From Streptomyces spinoverrucosus (GTDB lineage: Bacteria > Actinomycetota > Actinomycetes > Streptomycetales > Streptomycetaceae): a stretch of 64,000 nt of DNA. Positions 25,184 to 34,661 of this stretch are shown here, one piece after another. Where the stretch lies: assembly GCF_006539505.1 (NCBI RefSeq), contig NZ_BJND01000051.1:1-64000 (forward strand), read 5' to 3'. The position numbers and the translations under genes are program-made. How positions within the stretch are numbered: position 1 is the stretch's first letter; the number at the start of each line of letters is the position of its first letter. The notes beneath the pieces were generated by a model that was not told where the DNA came from, ran no database searches, and saw only the letters and a program-made list of their open reading frames with translations.

Positions 25184-27160
25184 GTGATCCAGGCCTTCGG
25201 ACTGACCAGCAACTCCCGCAAGGACCTTGCGCCCGCCGTCGACGACGTCTCCTTCGAAGCACCAGCGGGGCGCGTCACCGCGCTGCTCGGAGATCCGGGT
25301 GCCGGCAAGACGACGGCCCTCAGGTTGATGCTCGAACTCCAACAGGGCCGCGGCATCACCTACTTCAGAGGCCGCCCACTGCACCGCATCGGCCACCCCT
25401 CGCGCGAAGTCGGTGTCCTGCTGGGCGACGTGCCGGGGCACCCCGGCCGGACCGTCCGCGGCCACCTCCGCATGCTGTGCGCCGCGGCCGGGGTCTCCGC
25501 CCGCCGAGCCGACGAGATCCTCGAGGTGGTCGGCCTCGTCAGTCTCTGCGACGAACGCCTCGGCACGCTCTCCCGCGGCATGGACCGCCGCCTGGGCCTC
25601 GCCTGCGCCCTGCTGCCCGACCCGCACACACTCGTCCTCGACGAACCAGCCCACGGACTCTCGGCCCGCGAGAGCAACTGGCTGTACGGGATGCTGCGCG
25701 CCCACGCGGCCCAGGGCGGCACGGTCCTGGTCACCACGCCGGACCCCAAGGAGGCCGCGCGCACCGCCGACCGCGTCGTCACCCTGGAACGAGGCAACGT
25801 CGTCGCCGACCAGGAGGCCGCGGAGTTCGCCCGCACCCGGCTGCGGCCACGCGTCGCCGTCCGCAGCCCGCACGCCGCCCGCCTCGCCGCCGTCCTCACC
25901 AAGGAGGCCCGCACCGCGCACCGCTCCGTCGAGGTCGTACTGGAGAGCGGCAACCGCCTCTCCGTGTACGGCAGTACCTGTGCCGACGTCGGCGAGACGG
26001 CGTTCCGCCACGGCGTGCTCGTACTGAAACTCGCCGACGAGGTCGGTGACATGGGGCCGGGCGCGGGAACAACGCCGCCGCAGGAGCCGCAGCCCGAGCG
26101 CCCCGACAGCGGGCCACAAGACGCCACCACCACCTCCCCGGAGACAGTCAACGAGGCGACCCCTGATGCGGCCACCACCGACGAAGCCACCGACGACAAG
26201 TCCGCCACCCAACCGATGCCGACCCCGCCCGACACCACGCCACCCGCCACCGACTCAGAAGCATCCACCGACCACAAGCCCACCGACAGCCACAACAGAC
26301 CCGCGGAAGCCCCCACGGATCAGCCCCGCCCTCCCAGCCGCTCCCTGGAAACCCTCCCCTCCCTCCCACCCCCCATCTCCGTCCACCCCGCCCCCAGCCC
26401 CCTCCGCCCCCTCCGCTACGAGCTCCGCCGCGCCACCGGCATCGGCACCGGATTCGTCACCTGCGCCATCGTGCTCGTCGTGTCCGCGCTCACCGCTGTC
26501 GTCCTCGCGCGGATCGGGCACACCCCGCAGGCGCGCCTGTTCGCCGCGTGGCCGCAGCAGCTGCCGCTGCCGCCCGCGGCGCTCGGCGCGGGGCTGCTGG
26601 GGGCACTGGCCTTCGGGGACGAGTTCCGCTACCCCGCCCTGGCGGCGGACCGCGGCACCGTCCCCCGTCGGCTGGGGCTGCTCACGGCCAAGCTCCTCGT
26701 CGCCGCGGCCACCGCGCTCGCCCTGGCCGTCCTCACCGTGGGCTGCGACATCGAAGTGCTCTATCTCATCTACGGACGGGAACTCGCGCAGGTTCCCGGT
26801 GACTGGCTTTCGCTGAGCGCGAGTTGGCTCGGCCTGATGGTCGGGTGCGCCTGGGCCGGGGTATTGGCCGCCGGGGTCTTCCGGTCCACCACAGCGGGGC
26901 TCGCCGCGGTTCTCGCCGTACCGATTGTCGTCGTACCCCTCGTACAGACGGTCGTGGAGGGATCGTCCGTGCGAACCGCGGCGGGACTGCCGATGCGGAT
27001 GAGGCAGGTGTTCCTGCTGCAGTGGCCCTTCGGCGGAGAACGCTATCTGGAGGCCGTGGCGCGGGTCGTCGCCCAACCCGTCGGCAGCGCGCTGACGTTG
27101 TCGCTCAGCGCGCTGCTCTGCGCGTATCTGTTCACGAATCTGCGGAGCAGGGTCCGATGA
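25184..27160 (+). CDS. ABC transporter, ATPase and permease in one chain
   Basis: A 658-residue fusion. Residues 1-230 are an ABC ATPase: Walker A LGDPGAGKTT (about 32-41), signature LSRGM in place of LSGGQ (about 127), Walker B LVLDEPAHGLS (about 148-158). Residues 290-405 are a long Thr/Pro/Asp linker. From about residue 424 six hydrophobic stretches form an ABC-2-like permease (TGFVTCAIVLVVSALTAVV, LPPAALGAGLLGALAFGDEF, AGLAAVLAVPIVVVPLVQTV). The substrate is unknown. It precedes whiH, with a fresh promoter between. The start is GTG 25184 by -10 spacing; TTG 25175 is in frame. Confidence 0.88.
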   Translation: MIQAFGLTSNSRKDLAPAVDDVSFEAPAGRVTALLGDPGAGKTTALRLMLELQQGRGITYFRGRPLHRIGHPSREVGVLLGDVPGHPGRTVRGHLRMLCAAAGVSARRADEILEVVGLVSLCDERLGTLSRGMDRRLGLACALLPDPHTLVLDEPAHGLSARESNWLYGMLRAHAAQGGTVLVTTPDPKEAARTADRVVTLERGNVVADQEAAEFARTRLRPRVAVRSPHAARLAAVLTKEARTAHRSVEVVLESGNRLSVYGSTCADVGETAFRHGVLVLKLADEVGDMGPGAGTTPPQEPQPERPDSGPQDATTTSPETVNEATPDAATTDEATDDKSATQPMPTPPDTTPPATDSEASTDHKPTDSHNRPAEAPTDQPRPPSRSLETLPSLPPPISVHPAPSPLRPLRYELRRATGIGTGFVTCAIVLVVSALTAVVLARIGHTPQARLFAAWPQQLPLPPAALGAGLLGALAFGDEFRYPALAADRGTVPRRLGLLTAKLLVAAATALALAVLTVGCDIEVLYLIYGRELAQVPGDWLSLSASWLGLMVGCAWAGVLAAGVFRSTTAGLAAVLAVPIVVVPLVQTVVEGSSVRTAAGLPMRMRQVFLLQWPFGGERYLEAVARVVAQPVGSALTLSLSALLCAYLFTNLRSRVR

Positions 27161-27231
27161 CAAGCTTCTGACAACCCTCCGCGCCCTTCCGTTCTGGTCT
27201 GCGCACAACTCCCTCGGGAAAGCCCATTTCT

Positions 27232-27240
27232 TTCCGATAA
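27232..27240 (+). promoter_or_regulatory. whiH: Possible sigma-WhiG -10 of whiH
   Basis: TTCCGATAA matches the GCCGATAA -10 of sigma-WhiG promoters at seven of eight core positions, and whiH is a known WhiG target in S. coelicolor. A TAAA -35 at the ideal distance is not seen (GAAA at 27218-27221 is too close). The leader would be about 85 nt. Confidence 0.5.
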
Positions 27241-27332
27241 GGCGTCAATTGCGACGGGGTGAGCGATCACCCTTTCGTGTGCTTTTCACCAAAGACCTCA
27301 AGGGAGTTGGAGACAGCGCCGACAAAGGATCC

Positions 27333-28220
27333 GTGAGTACCCTTGCGCACACCATGATGACCTCCGCCCGCTCCACCGACTCCGGTCTCGTCGGCCCGGG
27401 CGAACTCGACCACTACCCCTACGCCGAGGCCCCCGGCCCCGACCGTGTGGGCGCACCCGCCTGGGAGGGCGCGGACCCCGAGCTGGGCCGTGTGGGCCGA
27501 CGTGCCGCGGGCAGCCGCGGACGCGGACTGCACGGCCAACTCGTACAGCAGTTGGGACAGATGATCGTCTCCGGCGACCTGGGCGCCGACCGCCCTCTGG
27601 TGCCCGAGGAGATCGGCCAGCGCTTCGAGGTCTCCCGCACCGTCGTCCGTGAGTCGCTCCGCGTCCTGGAGGCCAAGGGCCTGGTCAGCGCCCGCCCGAA
27701 CGTCGGCACGCGCGTGCGTCCCGTCAGCGACTGGAACCTGCTCGACCCCGACATCATCGAATGGCGGGCCTTCGGTCCGCAGCGCGACGACCAGCGCCGC
27801 GAACTGAGCGAGCTGCGCTGGACCATCGAACCGCTCGCCGCCCGCCTGGCCGCCGGGCACGGCCGCGAGGACGTCCAGCAGCGGCTGTCCGACATGGTCG
27901 AGATCATGGGCCACGCCATGGGGCAGGGTGACGCGATCACCTTCTCCCGCGCCGACGCGGAGTTCCACTCGCTGCTCATCCAGATCGCCGGCAACCGCAT
28001 GCTGGAGCACCTCTCCGGGATCGTCTCCGCCGCCCTCCAGGTCTCCGGCGGCCCGGTCACCGGCTGTGACCGGCCGAACGAGACGACCCTGGCGCACCAC
28101 GTCAGGATCGTCGACGCCCTGGCGACCGGCGACGGCGGGGCCGCCGAGTCGGCCATGCGCCAACTGCTCACCGTCCACCCCGAGGTGGAGCGCGTGGTAC
28201 CGGCGCCGCGCGAGCACTGA
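27333..28220 (+). CDS. whiH: Sporulation regulator WhiH (GntR family)
   Basis: A 295-residue FadR-type GntR regulator needed for sporulation septation. After a 65-residue disordered head, the winged helix spans about residues 70-130 (LVQQLGQMIVSGDLGADRPL; FEVSRTVVRESLRVLEAKGL). The C-terminal FCD effector domain carries the metal-type residues in ADAEFHSLLIQIAGN and HHVRIVDAL. The identity comes from the match to the WhiH sequence I remember and its place directly upstream of hrdB. The start is GTG 27333 (AAAGGA close upstream); frames further up are weaker. Expected sigma-WhiG control and autorepression are established for the homologue. Confidence 0.92.
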   Translation: MSTLAHTMMTSARSTDSGLVGPGELDHYPYAEAPGPDRVGAPAWEGADPELGRVGRRAAGSRGRGLHGQLVQQLGQMIVSGDLGADRPLVPEEIGQRFEVSRTVVRESLRVLEAKGLVSARPNVGTRVRPVSDWNLLDPDIIEWRAFGPQRDDQRRELSELRWTIEPLAARLAAGHGREDVQQRLSDMVEIMGHAMGQGDAITFSRADAEFHSLLIQIAGNRMLEHLSGIVSAALQVSGGPVTGCDRPNETTLAHHVRIVDALATGDGGAAESAMRQLLTVHPEVERVVPAPREH

Positions 28221-28302
28221 CCGCACACCGCGGTTGTGTCGCGGCCGGGAGGTGTCCGAGGTGCCTCCTTCCCCGGCACCGCTCGGCCGGCCGGCCGTCC
28301 TC

Positions 28303-28345
28303 CGTCGGGCCCCGCAGGTTTCTTCGCGATCTGCGGGGTCCGACG
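28303..28345 (+). terminator. Terminator after whiH
   Basis: A 15-bp stem (28303-28317 with 28331-28345) with one G-T pair and a 13-nt loop, 83 bp past the whiH stop. Confidence 0.8.
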
Positions 28346-28517
28346 GTGCGACGGACCGCTGGGACGTTCGGAACGGTGCGGCTCGGAAGCCCTGGGTGAC
28401 CTCCTCTGCCCGTGTCTGACCGTTTTTGAACGCTTACGGGGTGTGACTCGGGCCACGCAGATTGGGCGTAACGCTCGTGGAAACTGCGCGATGACCTAAG
28501 AGGTGACAGCCGAGAAG

Positions 28518-28543
28518 GGAACACGGACGCCATGCAAGGCGTT
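28518..28543 (+). promoter_or_regulatory. hrdB: Sigma-R-type promoter of hrdB (p2)
   Basis: GGAAC (28518-28522), an 18-bp spacer and GTT (28541-28543) fit the sigma-R consensus GGAAT-N18-GTT with one mismatch. In S. coelicolor hrdB has a sigma-R-dependent promoter at this position, linking thiol-oxidative stress to housekeeping sigma supply. +1 is expected near 28550. Confidence 0.75.
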
Positions 28544-28657
28544 GTGCTACTTCCCGGCCCCCGCCCGCGCCGTCGGCCCATCCCCAAGCCGGCGGTCGGC
28601 TCCTGTCCGCCGTGGACGGGGCCGGAAGTCGTTTTCCAACGTTCCGAGAGGTTGTTC

Positions 28658-30202
<1,545 letters not shown>

Positions 30203-30219
30203 GTCGTCCGTACGACGAC

Positions 30220-30254
30220 GAAGGCCCGGTCACCCGAAGGGGTGCCGGGCCTTC
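30220..30254 (+). terminator. Terminator after hrdB
   Basis: A 15-bp stem (30220-30235 with 30240-30254, one bulged T) and a GAAG tetraloop, 18 bp past the stop. Confidence 0.9.
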
Positions 30255-30348
30255 GCGCTGGGCGGAGCGGGGTTGGCCTGCGGGTGCGGGCCGCAGCCGC
30301 CTGAATCACCCTGGGTGTCTCACAAACCCCCCAGAGTGAGGAGCACCC

Positions 30349-31194
30349 ATGCGTCGTCCCTTTGTGCGGGCGCTGGCCCGGCCGCTGGTCCTGGCGGCCG
30401 CCGCGGCCGCGATACCGCTGGTCTCAGCCGCCCCCGCTGCCCCCGCCGTCGCAGACGGCATAGTCGTGGGCGGCTTCCCGATCGAAGCCGCCGACAGTCC
30501 CTGGACGGTGGCGCTGTCCAGCCGTGACCGGTTCGGGGGTATGCGGTCGGGGCAGTTCTGCGGTGCGGTCGCGGTGGGCCGGACCACGGTCCTCACCGCG
30601 GCGCACTGTGTGGGCGAGGACGTCCTGGGGTCGCCGCCGGGCGAGGTGGGCGACCTCAAAGTCATCGCGGGCCGTACGGACCTGCGCTCGGCCGAGGGCC
30701 AGGAGATACCCGTCCGTGAGACCTGGGTGAATCCCGAGTACGACGGGATCAGCAATGCCGGGGACTTCGCGGTGCTCACCCTCGCCGAGAAGCTTCCGGA
30801 GAATGCGGTGATCGGCATGGCCGCGGCGGGCGATCCCGCGTACGCGGCGGACACGAGGGCCACGGTCTACGGCTGGGGCGATGTCACCGGTGCCGGCGAC
30901 TACCCGTACAGCCTGCGCGCGGCACGCATGCGCGTGCTGTCGGACGCGCTGTGCGAGGAAGCGTATCCGGGCGGTGCCGACGGCACGTATCGCGCGGACG
31001 TCATGCTGTGCGCGGGGGAGCGGGTGGGTGGCCGGGACGCCTGTCAGGGCGACAGCGGAGGCCCACTGGTCGCCCAGGGGCGGCTGATCGGCCTGGTGTC
31101 ATGGGGGAGCGGCTGCGGGCGGCCGGGCAGCCCCGGCGTCTACACGCGTGTGTCCGACGTCATTCAGAAGCTGGGCTGGGAGCGCGCCACCTGA
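30349..31194 (+). CDS. Secreted trypsin-like serine protease (S1 family)
   Basis: A 281-residue exported protease. Residues 1-35 are a signal peptide (RRPFVRALARPLV, then an Ala-rich core ending in AVA). The mature start is near VVGGFPIEAADSPW, like the IVGG activated N-terminus of trypsin. The catalytic triad is His in LTAAHCVG (about 85), Asp in SNAGDFAVLTL (about 139) and Ser in QGDSGGPLV (about 236). Asp six residues before Ser (GRDACQGDSGG) predicts trypsin specificity for Lys/Arg. Cys pairs FCGAV/AHC and LCEE/LCAG are present. GAGGAG precedes ATG 30349. Confidence 0.94.
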   Translation: MRRPFVRALARPLVLAAAAAAIPLVSAAPAAPAVADGIVVGGFPIEAADSPWTVALSSRDRFGGMRSGQFCGAVAVGRTTVLTAAHCVGEDVLGSPPGEVGDLKVIAGRTDLRSAEGQEIPVRETWVNPEYDGISNAGDFAVLTLAEKLPENAVIGMAAAGDPAYAADTRATVYGWGDVTGAGDYPYSLRAARMRVLSDALCEEAYPGGADGTYRADVMLCAGERVGGRDACQGDSGGPLVAQGRLIGLVSWGSGCGRPGSPGVYTRVSDVIQKLGWERAT

Positions 31195-31231
31195 GGGCCC
31201 CAAGCATGCCCGAGCGGGAACAGTGACGAGG

Positions 31232-31268
31232 ACGGGCGGCCGGCCCTGAGAGCAGGGCGGCCGCCCGT
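31232..31268. terminator. Terminator between protease and DUF7455 gene
   Basis: ACGGGCGGCC/GGCCGCCCGT arms (31232-31241 with 31259-31268), with an inner GCCCT/AGGGC stem and a bulge, lie between convergent stops at 31194 and 31307; probably used from both sides. Confidence 0.75.
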
Positions 31269-31306
31269 ACACCGGTCTGGACCGGGCTCGTCGTGGACGC
31301 GAGGCG

Positions 31307-31537
31307 TCAGCGCTCTTCTTCGGAAGCGTTGTTGGGAACGGCCGTCAGCCGCTCCGTCTCGTCCTGTATCTCAGCGGCGATCTTCTTGAGTTCCGGCTCG
31401 AACTTGCGGCCATGGTGCGCGCAGAAGAGCAGCTCTCCGCCGCTGAGCAGGACGACGCGCAGGTATGCCTGGGCGCCGCAGCGGTCGCAGCGATCAGCGG
31501 CCGTCAGCGGGCTCGCGGGGGTCAGAACAGTAGTCAC
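31307..31537 (-). CDS. Small zinc-ribbon protein (DUF7455)
   Basis: A 76-residue protein common in actinomycetes, function unknown. A metal-binding pattern CDRCGAQAYLRVVL...LLFCAHHG (residues about 17-43) has CxxC and CAHH ligands, followed by a helix (PELKKIAAEIQDETERL). The start is GTG 31537 with GAAGAGG upstream. It is convergent with the protease. Confidence 0.85.
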   Translation of the reverse strand: MTTVLTPASPLTAADRCDRCGAQAYLRVVLLSGGELLFCAHHGRKFEPELKKIAAEIQDETERLTAVPNNASEEER

Positions 31538-31978
31538 GTCGCCTCTTCTCTAGCTCGACGAGCTGTCGTACCAGGGTCAACATCCAACCAGCCCGAAAAC
31601 GTTCCCGCTCGTGGCGTTTCCTCGAAAAAAATCTTCGAGGTGGCTGTCTGCTGCCGGTTGGCGGCGAATGTGCCGTAGTACGTGTCTGTGTGTCTTACGG
31701 GTTCGCGCAGTCTGTCGGTGTCAGTCCTCCCCGGCCGGGTTGCCGGTTGTTCATGAGGACGTGCCCGGAGCCTAAATGGTTCATGCCTCGAAGGGAACGT
31801 GATATGTGCTTCACTCCAACGAGGGATCGAACACGCATGCGACCCTGGACTAGTCTGAGTTCCGGAAGAGGGTGGCGTTACAACGGCTCTACCAGGCCTC
31901 GGTACCCTCTGAGCGGCTACCGGAGCCGCGCCCTTACCCAGATGGGCCCCACATGAAATTCAGCGAGGAGCGAACCGC
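31538..31978. other. parE: Divergent region upstream of parE
   Basis: A 441-bp non-coding stretch. It contains a palindrome AGCTCGACGAGCT near the DUF7455 start (31551-31565), a 7-bp stem-loop CCTCGAA/TTCGAGG at 31620-31640 around an A-run, and a -10-like TAGTCT (31851-31856) that could start a 120-nt parE leader. No gene is visible. GAGGAG precedes the parE GTG. Confidence 0.5.
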
Positions 31979-34102
31979 GTGACCGCCGAGACGTCCGTGC
32001 CGTCCACAGCGCTGCTGGCAGGAGCAGACCGGGACGGTTCCAACTACACCGCGCGGCACCTGCTCGTCCTGGAGGGGCTGGAGGCCGTCCGCAAGCGCCC
32101 CGGCATGTACATCGGCTCGACGGACAGTCGCGGCCTGATGCACTGCCTGTGGGAGATCATCGACAACTCCGTGGACGAGGCCCTCGGCGGGTACTGCGAC
32201 CACATCGAGGTGATCCTGCACGACGACGGCTCGGTGGAGGTGCGTGACAACGGCCGGGGCATCCCCGTCGACGTCGAGCCCAAGACCGGCCTGTCCGGCG
32301 TCGAGGTCGTCATGACCAAGCTGCACGCCGGCGGCAAGTTCGGCGGCGGCTCGTACGCCGCCTCCGGCGGTCTGCACGGCGTGGGCGCCTCCGTGGTGAA
32401 CGCCCTGTCCGCCCGGCTGGACGTAGAGGTCGACCGCAGCGGCCACACCCACGCCATCAGCTTCCGCCGCGGCGCCCCCGGTGCCTTCGCCGCGCTGGGA
32501 CCCGACGCGAAGTTCGAGGCCAAGGGCGGCCTGCGCAAGGCCAAGAAGATCCCCAAGACCCGCACCGGCACGCGCGTGCGGTACTGGGCCGACCGCCAGA
32601 TCTTCCTCAAGGACGCCAAGCTCTCCCTGGAGAACCTGCACCAGCGCGCCCGCCAGACCGCGTTCCTCGTCCCCGGCCTGACCATCGTCGTCCGCGACGA
32701 GTACGGCCTCGGCGAGGGCGGCAGCAAGGGCGAGGAGTCCTTCCGCTTCGACGGCGGCATCAGCGAGTTCTGCGAGTTTCTCGCCACCGACAAGCCGGTC
32801 TGCGACGTCCTGAGGCTCTCCGGTCAGGGCACCTTCAAGGAGACCGTCCCCGTCCTGGACGAGCACGGGCAGATGACCCCCACCCAGGTGACCCGTGAGC
32901 TCGACGTCGATGTCGCGCTGCGGTGGGGCACGGGATACGACACGACCCTGAAGTCGTTCGTGAACATCATCGCCACCCCCAAGGGCGGTACCCATGTCGC
33001 GGGCTTCGAGCAGGCCGTGACCAGCACGGTCAACGAGGTGCTGCGCGCCAAGAAGCTGCTGCGCGTCGCCGAGGACGACATCGTCAAGGACGACGCCCTT
33101 GAGGGCCTCACGGCGGTCGTCACCGTGCGTCTCGCCGAGCCGCAGTTCGAGGGCCAGACCAAGGAGGTCCTCGGCACCTCGGCGGCCCGTCGTATCGTGA
33201 ACACGGTCGTGGCCAAGGAACTGAAGGCGTTCCTGACCTCGACCAAGCGCGACGCCGCTCAGCAGGCGCGGGTCGTCCTGGAGAAGGCCGTCGCCGCGGC
33301 CCGTACGCGCATCGCCGCCCGTCAGCACAAGGACGCGCAGCGCCGGAAGACCGCGCTGGAGTCCTCGTCGCTGCCGGCCAAGCTCGCCGACTGCCGCAGC
33401 GACGACGTGGACCGCAGCGAGCTGTTCATCGTCGAGGGAGACTCCGCGCTCGGCACCGCCAAGCTCGCCCGGAACTCCGAGTTCCAGGCGCTGCTGCCGA
33501 TCCGCGGCAAGATCCTCAACGTCCAGAAGTCGTCCGTGACGGACATGCTCAAGAACGCCGAGTGCGGCGCGATCATCCAGGTCATAGGGGCGGGCTCGGG
33601 CCGGACCTTCGACCTCGACGCGGCCCGCTACGGCAAGATCATCATGATGACCGACGCCGATGTGGACGGTTCCCACATCCGCTGTCTGCTCCTGACGCTG
33701 TTCCAGCGCTACATGCGTCCCATGGTCGAGGCCGGCCGGGTGTTCGCCGCGGTGCCGCCGCTGCACCGGATCGAGATCATCCAGCCCAAGAAGGGCCAGG
33801 ACAAGTACGTCTACACGTACTCCGACCGGGAACTGCGCGACAAGCTCCTGGAGTTCCAGAGCAAGGGCATCCGCTACAAGGACTCGATCCAGCGCTACAA
33901 GGGCCTCGGCGAGATGGACGCCGACCAGCTGGCCGAGACGACCATGGACCCGCGCCACCGCACCCTGCGCCGCATCAACCTCGCCGACCTGGAGGCCGCG
34001 GAGCAGGTCTTCGACCTCCTGATGGGCAACGACGTCGCCCCGCGCAAGGAGTTCATCTCCAACTCGGCGGCGACCCTGGACCGCTCGCGCATCGACGCAT
34101 AG
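31979..34102 (+). CDS. parE: DNA topoisomerase IV subunit B (ParE/ParY type)
   Basis: The ATPase subunit of type IIA topoisomerase, 707 residues. The GHKL ATP site is in WEIIDNSVDEA (about 57-67) and DNGRGIPVDV; the GGKFGGGSYAASGGLHGVGA lid spans about 116-135. A TOPRIM domain has FIVEGDSALG (about 482) and MMTDADVDGSHIR (about 555). It is distinct from gyrase GyrB, which in Streptomyces is at the origin; the S. coelicolor counterpart is named ParY and partners ParX (43559-46015 here). The start is GTG 31979 behind GAGGAG. Confidence 0.95.
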   Translation: MTAETSVPSTALLAGADRDGSNYTARHLLVLEGLEAVRKRPGMYIGSTDSRGLMHCLWEIIDNSVDEALGGYCDHIEVILHDDGSVEVRDNGRGIPVDVEPKTGLSGVEVVMTKLHAGGKFGGGSYAASGGLHGVGASVVNALSARLDVEVDRSGHTHAISFRRGAPGAFAALGPDAKFEAKGGLRKAKKIPKTRTGTRVRYWADRQIFLKDAKLSLENLHQRARQTAFLVPGLTIVVRDEYGLGEGGSKGEESFRFDGGISEFCEFLATDKPVCDVLRLSGQGTFKETVPVLDEHGQMTPTQVTRELDVDVALRWGTGYDTTLKSFVNIIATPKGGTHVAGFEQAVTSTVNEVLRAKKLLRVAEDDIVKDDALEGLTAVVTVRLAEPQFEGQTKEVLGTSAARRIVNTVVAKELKAFLTSTKRDAAQQARVVLEKAVAAARTRIAARQHKDAQRRKTALESSSLPAKLADCRSDDVDRSELFIVEGDSALGTAKLARNSEFQALLPIRGKILNVQKSSVTDMLKNAECGAIIQVIGAGSGRTFDLDAARYGKIIMMTDADVDGSHIRCLLLTLFQRYMRPMVEAGRVFAAVPPLHRIEIIQPKKGQDKYVYTYSDRELRDKLLEFQSKGIRYKDSIQRYKGLGEMDADQLAETTMDPRHRTLRRINLADLEAAEQVFDLLMGNDVAPRKEFISNSAATLDRSRIDA

Positions 34103-34160
34103 GCGCGGGGCTCGGGCCACGGGCGCGGCCACCAGCGGTTCCGGTCACCTGATGGGGTGA

Positions 34161-34197
34161 AGAGCGGGAAGAAGAAGAGTCCGGATCTTCCCGCTCT
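34161..34197 (+). terminator. Terminator after parE
   Basis: An 11-bp perfect stem (34161-34171 with 34187-34197) and a 15-nt loop, just before the DUF485 gene start. Confidence 0.75.
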
Positions 34198-34211
34198 GTC
34201 CATCCTTGGGC

Positions 34212-34661
34212 ATGCACTCAAGCAACGGTCGCCCCGTGCAGTACGACGACCCTTGGTACGACGCCGTGGCCTCCGGCTGGGGCGAGCCGGCCGGCCCGAA
34301 GGCGCCCGTGAGCCCCGCTCGCAACGAGGCCGGCGAGGTCTACCTCGCAGTGCAGCGCAGCGCGGCCTTCCAGGAGGTGCGCAGCCGGTACCTGCGGTTC
34401 GTGGTGCCGGCGGTGATCGGCTTCTTCGTCTGGTACGTGGCGTACGTCGTCGCCGCCACGACCGCGCCCGGGCTGATGGCGCGGCCCGTGCTGGGCGCGG
34501 TGAACGTGGCGATACTGGCCGGGCTCGGGCAGTTCCTCACCACCTTCGTCCTCACCTGGGCGTACGCGCGGCACGCACGGCTGCGCCGCGACCGGGCGGC
34601 ACTCGAACTGCGTTGGGACACCCAGGAAATGACGCGGGGCGCCCGCGGCGGTGCCTCGTGA
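34212..34661 (+). CDS. DUF485 membrane protein (symporter partner, YjcH type)
   Basis: A 149-residue inner membrane protein with two membrane helices (FVVPAVIGFFVWYVAYVVAA; VAILAGLGQFLTTFVLTWAY) after a 70-residue cytoplasmic head with FQEVRSRYLRF, the DUF485 family signature. In E. coli the equivalent yjcH is cotranscribed with the acetate symporter actP. Here the stop overlaps the symporter start by 4 bp (GTGA), so translation is coupled. The start is ATG 34212 (TTG 34206 possible). Confidence 0.9.
   Translation: MHSSNGRPVQYDDPWYDAVASGWGEPAGPKAPVSPARNEAGEVYLAVQRSAAFQEVRSRYLRFVVPAVIGFFVWYVAYVVAATTAPGLMARPVLGAVNVAILAGLGQFLTTFVLTWAYARHARLRRDRAALELRWDTQEMTRGARGGAS

Larger units (their letters stand above)
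28221..28657. other. whiH-hrdB intergenic region
   Basis: A 437-bp stretch that holds the whiH terminator (28303-28345), an undefined hrdB upstream promoter zone (about 28420-28490), a sigma-R-type promoter (28518-28543) and a leader of about 110 nt. An ATG at 28532 opens the hrdB frame early but lies inside that promoter and is not used. Confidence 0.7.

Noticed and set aside
31829..31842. CGAACACGCATGCG, half of an SOS box upstream of parE
   Set aside because: Right arm lacks GTTCG; not credible.
31979..34132. Long minus-strand frame across parE (to 34132), likewise across parC (43481-46087) and hrdB
   Set aside because: Antisense shadows without domains or translation signals.
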